NCBI RefSeq assembly: GCF_022712195.1 | Contig: NZ_JALAGY010000035.1 | Span: forward strand, 1 to 35,740 | Direction: 5' to 3' | From: Corynebacterium sp. | GTDB taxonomy: Bacteria; Actinomycetota; Actinomycetes; Mycobacteriales; Mycobacteriaceae | DNA: 35,740 nucleotides | In this document: piece after piece, positions 17,798-25,106 of the stretch | Layout: the number at the start of each line of letters is the position of its first letter | How positions within the stretch are numbered: position 1 is the stretch's first letter | Translations under genes and position numbers: made by a program | The notes under the pieces: model-generated | The model's input: the letters and a program-made list of their open reading frames with translations, nothing else | What the model was told of the DNA's origin: nothing | Databases searched by the model: none

Positions 17798-17803
17798 CTG
17801 GCT

Positions 17804-19711
17804 ATGCGTAAAGCGCAGGGCCCTCATCCGGTCCGACGGGACGCGTTCACCGCGCAGGCGCCACGTCCCCTCCGAACCACCGACACCGACACCAGACGCC
17901 CCTGGTGGCAGGTCATGTGCCTGTCCGGTGTCGACTACTTCTCCACACTGGGCTACCAGCCCGGCATCGCCGTCGCGGCCGCCGGCGCGCTGGCCCCCGT
18001 GGCCACGCTGATCCTGGTGCTCGTCACGCTCCTCGGCGCCGTACCGGTCTACCGGCGGATCGCCGCCGAGTCACCGGACGGACTCGGGTCGGTCGGCATG
18101 CTCGCCGCCATGGTCCGGGGGTGGCGTGGCAAACTGCTCATCCTCGTCCTGCTCGGGTTCGCCGCCTGCGACTTCATGATCACCGTGACCCTGTCGGCGT
18201 CGGACGCGGCGACACACCTGCTCAGCTCCTCCAGCAGCCCGTGGCTGATGCCGGTCACACTCGGCCTGGTCGCCCTGCTCGCGGCCGTGTTCCTCAAGGG
18301 TTTCACCGAGGCCGTCCGGGTCTCGGTCGTGCTGGTCACCGTCTACCTGGGCGTGACCACGGCGGTGGTGGCGCGTGGCCTGTGGCGCATCGTCACCGAG
18401 CCCGGCCACGTCGCCGACTGGACCGCGGCCGTCACCACGCAGCACTCCAGTGTCTGGATGATGCTGGCGGTCGCGGTGCTGGTGTTCCCGAAACTGGCGC
18501 TCGGCATGTCAGGGTTCGAGACCGGGGTGTCCGTGATGCCGCTGATCCGTCCGGCACCGGGCACCGTCGGCGAGCGGGCCCGCGCCTCCCGGATCCGCTC
18601 GGGACGGCGCCTCGTCCTGGTCAGCGCCCTGGTGATGAGCGCCTTCCTGGTGTGCTCCTCGCTGTGCGTGACCATGCTGGTGCCCGCCGACCAGCTCGCC
18701 GCCGGGGGACAGGCGAACGGCCGGGCGCTGGCCTGGCTCGCCCACGAGGAGTTCGGACGGGTGGTGGGAAACGTCTACGACGCGTCCACCATCGCCGTCC
18801 TCTGGTTCGCCGGCGCCTCGGCGATGGCGGGACTGCTCGCCCTGATCCCGCGTTACCTGCCCGCCTACGGCATGGCGCCCCGGTGGGCACGGCGGTCCCG
18901 TCCGACGGTGCTCGTGCTGACCTCCGTGGCGGTCGTCCTGGTGCTGGTCTTCCGGGCGGACGTGGACGCCCAGTCCGGCGCCTACGCCACCGGTGTCCTC
19001 GTCCTCCTCGGGTCCGGGGCGCTGGCGGTCACGCTGCACACCCTGCGTCAGGGGAGACGACGGTCCGGGATCCTGTTCGCCGCGGTCACCGCCGTGCTGG
19101 GGTACACGTTGGTGGCCAACGTCATCGAACGTCCCGAAGGTCTGAAGGTGGCGGCGTGGTTCATCCTGGGCATCATCGTGGTCTCCGCCGTGTCACGGAC
19201 CGGACGCTCCCTGGAACTGCGGGGCGCGGAGATCCGCTACGACGCGGCAGCCCAGCACATGCTCCAGGCGGCCGTCGCCGGATCCGGGGAGCTGCACCTG
19301 GTGGCGACCTGCGCACAGGAGGAACCTGACGTCGTCTCCCGGGAACGGGGCCTGCGCCGGTCCAACCACCTGCCCGACGACCGACCGCTGGTGTTCCTCG
19401 ACGTCACCGTCGGCGACGCCAGCGACTTCTCCACGCCGCTCGTGGTGACCGGACGGGCGGTCGACGGGATCCCCGTCCTGCACGTCTCCGCGACGACCGT
19501 CCCCAACGCCGTCGCCGCCGTGGCGCTGGACGCCCGGGACCACTTCGACGTGGTCCCCGACATCTACTTCGAGTGGGGGACGGGGACCCCGGTCCGCGAG
19601 ATGCTGCGGTACCTCGCGGTGGGCCGGGGCCACAACGCCGCGGTGACCCGCGAGGTTCTCCGGCGGGCGGAACCCGACGAGGCCCGACGGCCGCGGGTGC
19701 ACGTGGGGTGA
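17804..19711 (+). CDS. APC-superfamily permease, KimA-like (probable K+ or amino-acid importer)
   Basis: A 635-residue membrane protein: about 30 N-terminal cytoplasmic residues, roughly 12 hydrophobic helices (about 38-465), and a soluble C-terminal domain of about 165 residues beginning near RTGRSLELRGAEI. The first helix carries GVDYFSTLGYQPGIA (42-56), the hallmark of the KimA/YdaO branch, whose B. subtilis member is a high-affinity potassium importer. Other members are simply called amino-acid permeases, so the substrate is inferred. Further landmarks: GFAACDFMITVTLSASDAATHL and FPKLALGMSGFETGVSVMPLI. The C-terminal part ends with VVPDIYFEWGTGTPVREMLRYL. It is convergent with the epimerase gene, with 5 bp between stop codons. 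Confidence 0.82.
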   Translation: MRKAQGPHPVRRDAFTAQAPRPLRTTDTDTRRPWWQVMCLSGVDYFSTLGYQPGIAVAAAGALAPVATLILVLVTLLGAVPVYRRIAAESPDGLGSVGMLAAMVRGWRGKLLILVLLGFAACDFMITVTLSASDAATHLLSSSSSPWLMPVTLGLVALLAAVFLKGFTEAVRVSVVLVTVYLGVTTAVVARGLWRIVTEPGHVADWTAAVTTQHSSVWMMLAVAVLVFPKLALGMSGFETGVSVMPLIRPAPGTVGERARASRIRSGRRLVLVSALVMSAFLVCSSLCVTMLVPADQLAAGGQANGRALAWLAHEEFGRVVGNVYDASTIAVLWFAGASAMAGLLALIPRYLPAYGMAPRWARRSRPTVLVLTSVAVVLVLVFRADVDAQSGAYATGVLVLLGSGALAVTLHTLRQGRRRSGILFAAVTAVLGYTLVANVIERPEGLKVAAWFILGIIVVSAVSRTGRSLELRGAEIRYDAAAQHMLQAAVAGSGELHLVATCAQEEPDVVSRERGLRRSNHLPDDRPLVFLDVTVGDASDFSTPLVVTGRAVDGIPVLHVSATTVPNAVAAVALDARDHFDVVPDIYFEWGTGTPVREMLRYLAVGRGHNAAVTREVLRRAEPDEARRPRVHVG

Positions 19712-19716
19712 GGGGC

Positions 19717-20541
19717 CTACCGGCGCTGCGCGAGCATCCCCCGGTAGCCCTGCACGAAACCGGGGTAGCGCAACGCCCCCACCAGCCGTCCGAGGGCGGC
19801 ACCGTCGAAGAATGAACCTGTCGGCTCCTCCGGTGTGACGGGCGGCGGGGGCTTGACGCCGAGCTCGTCGGCCAGGAAGGTGACGACCTCACCGAGCGTC
19901 GCGGGCCGTTGGTCGACGGCGTGCAGGACCGCCGGGGGATCCACGGCGTCCAGCATCACCTCCAGGGCCCTCACCAGGTCGGTCTGGTGGATCCGGTTCG
20001 TCCGCCGGGCGTACTGCACCGGCGTGCCGGAGGTCGCGGTCCGCAACATGAACTCCCGACCGGGACCGTAGATTCCTGCGGGACGCACGACGAGGGCGCC
20101 GAAGAGCGCCTCGGCGGCCCGTTCGCCGGCGAGGAGGGTCTGCGCCCTGGGCGACGCCGGTACCGGGGTGTCCGCCTCCGTCAGCGTGCCGTCCTGCGTA
20201 GGACGGTCGAACACGCCGGTGGACGACACGAACACCGTCCGGGCGGGGACGCCGGGGAGCGCGGTCGCGAGATTCCCGAGTGCGGCGAGGTAGCCGTCCG
20301 GGTTCCCCGGCCCGCCGATGCCGGGGGTGAGGGTGACGACCATCGCGTCCACGGCCGGCAGGGGCTCCACCTCCGTCGACAGGCGGTCTGACAGGAGGTC
20401 GACCGGCAGCGGTGTCACACAGGACGGCAGAGCCGTGGTGTCGCGGCGCAGCGCGAACACCTCGGCGCCACGCGCGGCGAGACGTCCGGCCAGCTCGCCG
20501 CCGACCTGACCGCATCCGGCGAGCAGGACACGCCGCGGCAC
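19717..20541 (-). CDS. NAD(P)-dependent epimerase/dehydratase-like protein
   Basis: A 274-residue extended-SDR-like protein. Near the N-terminus VLLAGCGQVGGELAGRL is the Rossmann GxGxxG turn; VFVSSTGVF holds the SDR Ser; VVRPAGIYGPGREF is the typical epimerase segment, but the usual YxxxK is not clear, so its catalytic power is uncertain. GTG 20541 is chosen because the longer frame would run back through the wzt gene; a GGGG lies just upstream. It is 38 bp behind wzt on the same strand, so probably the last gene of the wzm-wzt operon and a candidate for sugar-nucleotide or wall metabolism. The substrate cannot be told from sequence. Confidence 0.8.
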   Translation of the reverse strand: MPRRVLLAGCGQVGGELAGRLAARGAEVFALRRDTTALPSCVTPLPVDLLSDRLSTEVEPLPAVDAMVVTLTPGIGGPGNPDGYLAALGNLATALPGVPARTVFVSSTGVFDRPTQDGTLTEADTPVPASPRAQTLLAGERAAEALFGALVVRPAGIYGPGREFMLRTATSGTPVQYARRTNRIHQTDLVRALEVMLDAVDPPAVLHAVDQRPATLGEVVTFLADELGVKPPPPVTPEEPTGSFFDGAALGRLVGALRYPGFVQGYRGMLAQRR

Positions 20542-20579
20542 CGGACCCCGCCCGTGGGAGCCGGGGCAGTCGTGGGAAC

Positions 20580-21368
20580 TCAGAGCCGCCCCAGCCCCTT
20601 CAGCACGCCGCGGACGTGCTCGGCGGCCGTCGGCCCCTCGTAGGCGCCGACGATCTCGTCGACGGGGCCGCAGGAGCGGATCTGTCCGTGGTCGACCCAC
20701 AACGCCGAGTCGCACAGCTGGGCCAGGAACTCGTTGGAGTGTGAGGCGAACACCAGGATGCCGGACTTCTCGACCAGCGACTGCAGACGGATCCGCGCCT
20801 TCTCCATGAACGCCGCGTCCACCGCGCCGATGCCTTCGTCGAGCAGCAGGATCTCCGGCTCGATCGAGGTCACCACGCCCAGGGCGACGCGGACCCGCAT
20901 ACCGGTGGAGTAGGTGCGCAGCGGCATGGAGAGGTAGTCGCCGAGTTCGGTGAACTCCGCGATCTCGTCCATCTTCCTCTCCATGGACTTCCGGCTCTCG
21001 CCGAGGAAGAGGCCGCGGATGATGATGTTCTCGTACCCGCTGATCTCCGGGTCCATCCCCACGCCGAGGTCGAAGACCGGGGCCACGCGCCCCTTGACGA
21101 CCGCGGAGCCGCGGGTGGGCTCGTAGATCCCGGAGAGCAGGCGCAGCAGTGTGGACTTGCCGGCGCCGTTGTGGCCGACCAGGCCGATCCGGTCGCCTTC
21201 CTCGAGGTGCAGGTTCACGTCCCGCAGCGCCTCGACGACGACGGTGTTGTCGGAGTTGCGTCCGATGGCCCCGCCGGCGGCGCCGAGGAAGGCCTTCTTC
21301 AGGGAGCGGGACTTGGCGTCGAAGATGGGGAAGTCGACGCAGGCGTTGTAGGTGTCGATGGAAACCAT
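20580..21368 (-). CDS. wzt: Galactan export ABC transporter, ATP-binding subunit Wzt
   Basis: A 262-residue ABC ATPase: Walker A GHNGAGKST (65-73), signature YSTGM (153-157), Walker B EILLLDEG (172-179) and the switch His in FASHSNEF. The N-terminal VDFPIFDAKSRSLKKAFLGAAGG is characteristic of the O-antigen/galactan branch (Rv3781, formerly RfbE). With Wzm it moves lipid-linked galactan to the outer face of the membrane. It lacks the C-terminal carbohydrate-binding domain of some Wzt proteins, as expected for mycolata. It follows wzm by 13 bp, with an AGGAG site in the gap. Confidence 0.93.
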   Translation of the reverse strand: MVSIDTYNACVDFPIFDAKSRSLKKAFLGAAGGAIGRNSDNTVVVEALRDVNLHLEEGDRIGLVGHNGAGKSTLLRLLSGIYEPTRGSAVVKGRVAPVFDLGVGMDPEISGYENIIIRGLFLGESRKSMERKMDEIAEFTELGDYLSMPLRTYSTGMRVRVALGVVTSIEPEILLLDEGIGAVDAAFMEKARIRLQSLVEKSGILVFASHSNEFLAQLCDSALWVDHGQIRSCGPVDEIVGAYEGPTAAEHVRGVLKGLGRL

Positions 21369-21381
21369 GGGTGTTCTCCTT

Positions 21382-22287
21382 TTAGACCCAGTAGCTCACG
21401 CGTGAGCGCCACTGGCGCATGAACACCATGGCGAACAGGGTGCCGAGCACGGTGAGGGCGGCGACGATGATCCACGAGTGCAGCTCGACCGGCTCGTCGA
21501 TCATCGGGCCGCGGACGACACTGAGGTAGTGGAACAGCGGGTTGATCTCCGCGATCCGGGCACGCTCGGCGACGGCACCGCCCTGTTCCAGCAGCGTCTT
21601 GGTGGTCCACACGATGGGGGTCATGTAGAACAGCAGCTGCACGAGCGACTCCAGCAGCGGGGCGACGTCGCGGTAGCGGGTGGCGATGATGCCGAAGAAC
21701 ATCGAGACCCACACCCCGTTGGCCACCAGCAGAGCCAGACCGGGGACGGCCAGCAGGACCTCCCAGCCGACCGGGATCTGGAAGATGGCCAGCAGGATCA
21801 CCCAGATGACCAGGTTGTGGCACAGGACCAGGAACTGCTTCCACACCAGCCGGTAGACGTGCACGCTCAGGGCGCTGGGGAGCTGTTTGATCAGCCCTTC
21901 GTTGGCGATGAAGACCTGGGAGCCCTCGATGATGCACCCGGAGATGAAGCTCCACATGATCAGGCCCACGGCGACGTGGGGCAGGAACTCCCGGAGGTCC
22001 ATCTGGAAGAGCATGGAGTACAGCAGACCGAGCGCCACGGCCATGACGCCGGTGGCGAGCGTGATCCACAACGGCCCAAGGACGCTGCGCCGGTAGCGCT
22101 GCTTGATGTCCTGCCAGCCCAGGACGAGCCAGAGCTCGCGCTGGCCGAAGCCGCGCTTCAGGTCGTCCCATGCGGCACCGAGCGTCTGGGAGGTCGAGGC
22201 AGGCGCACCGCCGTCCGCAGGTGGGGCGACGAAGCGCTCGTACTCCGGTGAGGTGGCCACCGGCCGGGGGTTCTCTGAATCGGACAC
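21382..22287 (-). CDS. wzm: Galactan export ABC transporter, permease subunit Wzm
   Basis: A 301-residue ABC-2 permease with about six membrane helices after a 60-residue cytoplasmic N-terminus. Typical segments: LVLGWQDIKQRYRRSVLGPLWITL before helix 1, GLIMWSFISGCIIEGSQVFIANEGLIKQLPSALSVHVYRLV, and FFGIIATRYRDVAPLLESLVQLLFYMTPIVW. It is the counterpart of Rv3783 (RfbD). GTG 22287 (VSDSENPRP) is preferred: a minus-strand TACCGT box (22299-22294) lies 6 nt upstream, giving a leaderless message, whereas the longer frame to 22341 has no signal. First gene of wzm-wzt-epimerase. Confidence 0.92.
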   Translation of the reverse strand: MSDSENPRPVATSPEYERFVAPPADGGAPASTSQTLGAAWDDLKRGFGQRELWLVLGWQDIKQRYRRSVLGPLWITLATGVMAVALGLLYSMLFQMDLREFLPHVAVGLIMWSFISGCIIEGSQVFIANEGLIKQLPSALSVHVYRLVWKQFLVLCHNLVIWVILLAIFQIPVGWEVLLAVPGLALLVANGVWVSMFFGIIATRYRDVAPLLESLVQLLFYMTPIVWTTKTLLEQGGAVAERARIAEINPLFHYLSVVRGPMIDEPVELHSWIIVAALTVLGTLFAMVFMRQWRSRVSYWV

Positions 22288-22474
22288 GGGAACACGGTAC
22301 TCCGGAACGGTGTGGAGTGCGGTAATCAGCGCCGGTACCACTCATGTCCATGTGCCGATGTAGTATCGGTGTCGGTAACGGGAAGGCAGGGTCGTTTTCC
22401 GCATTTTAGTGTCGTGACCTGCAATTAGTTAATGGGTATCCGGTGTGTTGGGTCGAGGAAAGGGGCAGTCGGGA
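22288..22474. promoter_or_regulatory. Divergent promoter region, wzm / PLP-fold gene
   Basis: A 187-bp gap with an unusually AT-rich part (about 22391-22440). The minus-strand -10 of wzm is at 22294-22299. Toward the plus strand several TA-rich hexamers (around 22405-22440) could serve as -10 boxes; I cannot choose one. A purine-rich ribosome site (GAGGAAAGGGG, about 22455-22465) precedes GTG 22475. Confidence 0.45.
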
Positions 22475-23782
22475 GTGTTCGACATCGCGAGGGTTCGTGG
22501 CCTCTACGAATCGCTGTCCGAGGGGTGGACGTACCTCAACGCCGGCCGTCGTGCGCAGGTGCCGGAGAAGGTCAGTTCGGCGGTGTCCCGGGCGTTCCGG
22601 GCGTCCCCTCTGCAGGGGCAGGACGGCGCGGCGCGCGGCGACCACCACGTCGCCGCCGCGCGCGAGGCGGTCGCCGATCTCGTCGGGGCGTCGCCCGAGT
22701 GCGTCGTCCTCGGGCCCAGCCGGACCTCCCTGCTGGGGATACTGGCCACCGCCGTCCCGGCGAAACTCCGGATGGGCAGGGAGGTCGTGCTGAGCCGGGT
22801 GGACGAGCCCTCCAACATCACCCCCTGGAAGCTCGCCGCGGACCTCTACGGGGCCACGGTGCGGTGGGCCGAGGCCGACCTGACCACCGGGGCCCTGCCC
22901 GCGTGGCAGTTCACCAGCCTGATCAGCCTCGACACCTCCATCGTCGCGGTGCCCGCGGCGAACACGCACCTGGGCACGGTGACGGACGTCCGCGCCATCG
23001 CCGACATCATGCGGGCGAAGTCCCGCGCCTGGCTCGTGGTGGACGCCGGCGCCTACGCCCCCTACCGGATGATCGACATGGAGGCGTGGGACGCCGACGT
23101 CGTCGCCCTGGACATGGCGCCGCTCGGCGGGCCGGAGGTGGGCGCACTGGTCTTCCGCGACCCGTCCCTGCTGGCGGAGCTCCACCTTGTCGAACTGCGC
23201 CGCGGGCGCCATGCGGCACCGGACTCGCAGGAGCTGACCGCACGCCGCGTGGCCGAGCTGGAGCGCGACGGCAACGCGCCGGGCCTGCTCGGCGGGGTCC
23301 CGGCGGCCGTGGACCACCTGGCGGGCCTGGACGAGGAGGCCACGGGCACGCGCCGTGAGCGCCTCGCCACGTCCCTGCACTCCAGTGAGGAGTACCTCGG
23401 CCAGCTCGCCGGCTACCTCGTCGACGGTCTCCGCGACCTGGAGAACGTGCATGTGGTGGGGGTCGACGGGGAGACCGACACCGAACCCGAGCACGACCAC
23501 AACAGCTGGGGCGGCGGCACCGGGCCGCACGGGCGCCACTTCGGCCCCGTCGACCGGCTGCCGCGGGTGAGCTTCCTCGTCGAGGGCATCGAGGCCTCCG
23601 TCGTGGGGGAACGTCTGCTGAGCAACGGGGTCGTCGCCCAGACCGTCGGGCTGGAGGAGAGTGCCCTGTTCGACCAGATGGGTGTCGCCGAGATGGGCGG
23701 TGCGGTGTGCGTGGCACTCGCCCCGCACAACACCCACATGGACATCGACCACCTGCTGCGCGTGGTCGGCGGGATCGTCTAG
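22475..23782 (+). CDS. Class-V aminotransferase-fold protein (Rv3778c-like), apparently lacking the PLP lysine
   Basis: A 435-residue protein with the cysteine-desulfurase-like fold: VFDIARVRGLYESLSEGWTYLNAG at the start, GASPECVVLGPSRTSLLGIL, SRVDEPSNITPWKLAADLYGATVRWAE, and the pyridine-binding Asp in WLVVDAGAYAPYRMIDM. Where active enzymes have a lysine in a GHK/SxHK loop before G.P.G, this one reads VVALDMAPLGGPEVGALVF with no lysine, so it may not form the internal aldimine. A His/Asp/Glu-rich insert (about DGETDTEPEHDHNSWGGGTGPHGRHFG) lies near the C-terminus. GTG 22475 is chosen for the AAAGGGG site; TTG 22445 is an alternative. In M. tuberculosis the homologue also lies beside the quinone oxidoreductase near the galactan genes. 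Confidence 0.85.
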   Translation: MFDIARVRGLYESLSEGWTYLNAGRRAQVPEKVSSAVSRAFRASPLQGQDGAARGDHHVAAAREAVADLVGASPECVVLGPSRTSLLGILATAVPAKLRMGREVVLSRVDEPSNITPWKLAADLYGATVRWAEADLTTGALPAWQFTSLISLDTSIVAVPAANTHLGTVTDVRAIADIMRAKSRAWLVVDAGAYAPYRMIDMEAWDADVVALDMAPLGGPEVGALVFRDPSLLAELHLVELRRGRHAAPDSQELTARRVAELERDGNAPGLLGGVPAAVDHLAGLDEEATGTRRERLATSLHSSEEYLGQLAGYLVDGLRDLENVHVVGVDGETDTEPEHDHNSWGGGTGPHGRHFGPVDRLPRVSFLVEGIEASVVGERLLSNGVVAQTVGLEESALFDQMGVAEMGGAVCVALAPHNTHMDIDHLLRVVGGIV

Positions 23783-23789
23783 AGGCCGG

Positions 23790-24788
23790 CTAACCGGTGA
23801 TCTCGAAGATCGCCTTGCCGGTGATCTCCCCGGCCAGCAGCGACCGGTGGGCCTCAGCGGCCTCCCGGATCGGGAAGACCCGGTCCACATGGTGGGAGAT
23901 CCTGCCGTCCTCCAGCATGGGCCACACGTTCTGCACCGTCTCCGCCACGATCCGTGCCTTGTCGTCCCGGTCCCGGTAGCGAAGGCCCGTGGCCGAGATG
24001 TTCCCCCGCTTGGCCAGCAGCTTCCCGATGTTCAACTCGCCCTTCACACCACCCTGCATCCCGATGATCACCAGGTGACCGTCCGGGGCCAGTGCCGTCA
24101 CATTGCCGTCCAGGTACTTCGCACCGATGATGTCCAGGATCACGTCCGCGCCGCCGAGCTCCTTGACCACCTTCACGAAGTCCTCCTCGTGGTAGTTGAT
24201 CAGGACGTCCGCCCCGTAGCGGCGGCACACGTCCAGCTTCTCCGGGCTGCCCGCGGTCACCGCCACCCGCACACCCAACGCACGGGCCAGCTGGATGGCG
24301 AAGATGCCGATGCCGCCGCCACCGCCGTGGATCAGCAGGGTGTCGCCCTCGCGCAGCCGCGCCGTCATCATCAGGTTCGACCAGACCGTGCAGGCGGCCT
24401 CGATGACACTGGCGGTGTCCGAGAGCCCGAAACCGTCCGGTACCGGCGTCAACTGCCCCACCGGCACGATCGTGTACTCGGCGTACGCCCCTCCCGACAG
24501 CAGCGCACCGACCTCGTCCCCCTCCCGGTACGGTGTCCCGTCGGGCCGGAGGCAGCCGTTCGGGTCGACGACCACACCGGCGGCCTCGAGGCCCAGGATC
24601 TCGGACACCCCCTTCGGCGGCGGGTAGTGCCCCTGCGCCTGGAGGGTGTCGGCACGGTTCAGCCCCGCCGCCGTGACCTGGATCAGGACCTCGCCGTCCT
24701 GGGGTGCCGGGACGTGGGTCTCCTGCCAGTGCAGGGACTGAGGGTCGTCGGGGTCCGTCTGGATGATGGCCTTCATGTTCCCGTTCAT
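23790..24788 (-). CDS. NADPH:quinone oxidoreductase family protein (Rv3777-like)
   Basis: A 332-residue medium-chain reductase of the zeta-crystallin/PIG3 type, without catalytic zinc. Visible: the GroES-like domain with AAGLNRADTLQAQGHYPPP and LGLEAAGVV, the nucleotide-binding turn LLIHGGGGGIGIFAIQLA, and the family's ALLSGGAYAEYTIVP. It reduces quinones or activated enones with NADPH; the physiological substrate is unknown. ATG 24788 is preferred over ATG 24776 because a minus-strand TAGGCT (24800-24795) lies 6 nt upstream. It converges on the PLP-fold gene with 7 bp between stop codons. Confidence 0.9.
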   Translation of the reverse strand: MNGNMKAIIQTDPDDPQSLHWQETHVPAPQDGEVLIQVTAAGLNRADTLQAQGHYPPPKGVSEILGLEAAGVVVDPNGCLRPDGTPYREGDEVGALLSGGAYAEYTIVPVGQLTPVPDGFGLSDTASVIEAACTVWSNLMMTARLREGDTLLIHGGGGGIGIFAIQLARALGVRVAVTAGSPEKLDVCRRYGADVLINYHEEDFVKVVKELGGADVILDIIGAKYLDGNVTALAPDGHLVIIGMQGGVKGELNIGKLLAKRGNISATGLRYRDRDDKARIVAETVQNVWPMLEDGRISHHVDRVFPIREAAEAHRSLLAGEITGKAIFEITG

Positions 24789-24893
24789 GCACCCAGCCTA
24801 ACCATCTCCGGGCATGCAGGGGTGGACACCGACGACGGCGACGCGGTGGGTTAGAATCAGGACGCGCCGGACGCCGAGCGTCCGTGCAGCCAG

Positions 24894-24978
24894 GGAGACG
24901 TGGCAGAGCGGCCGAATGCACTGGTCTTGAAAACCAGCGACGAGCGATCGTCCAGGGGTTCAAATCCCCTCGTCTCCG
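24894..24978 (+). tRNA. tRNA-Ser (anticodon UGA)
   Basis: The acceptor GGAGACG (24894-24900) pairs with CGTCTCC (24971-24977), discriminator G. A D-arm, an anticodon stem CTGGT/ACCAG with loop CTTGAAA (anticodon TGA), a long variable arm typical of serine tRNAs, and a T-arm with GGTTCAAATCC are all present. The 3' CCA is not encoded (CCG follows). Confidence 0.97.
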
Positions 24979-24984
24979 CCGACA

Positions 24985-25017
24985 CCACGTCCCCGCCCTC
25001 CGGGGGCGGGGACGTGG
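24985..25017 (+). terminator. Strong terminator after tRNA-Ser
   Basis: A perfect 14-bp stem (24985-24998 with 25004-25017) with a 5-nt loop starts 7 nt behind the tRNA. Only a short AT stretch follows, rather than a T tract. Confidence 0.8.
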
Positions 25018-25028
25018 GGGAATAGTTG

Positions 25029-25057
25029 TTGAAGGTAACTAACTTTCCGTGTAGCTT
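25029..25057 (+). promoter_or_regulatory. Predicted promoter of the gntP gene
   Basis: TTGAAG (25029-25034) and TAGCTT (25052-25057) are 17 bp apart in an AT-rich island right behind the tRNA terminator. TGAAG (25030-25034) and CTTCA (25055-25059) form an imperfect inverted pair overlapping both boxes, which could hold an operator. Predicted start of transcription is near 25064, giving a leader of about 43 nt. Confidence 0.5.
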
Positions 25058-25106
25058 CATCAGGGCCAGTCACTCCCCGTAGTGATCCTCCACGACGGAA
25101 GCCCCG

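Noticed and set aside
24894..25106. tRNA-Ser as an integration site for a mobile island carrying gntP
   Set aside because: No integrase, no repeat of the tRNA 3' end and no phage or plasmid genes follow; gntP has ordinary host-like composition.
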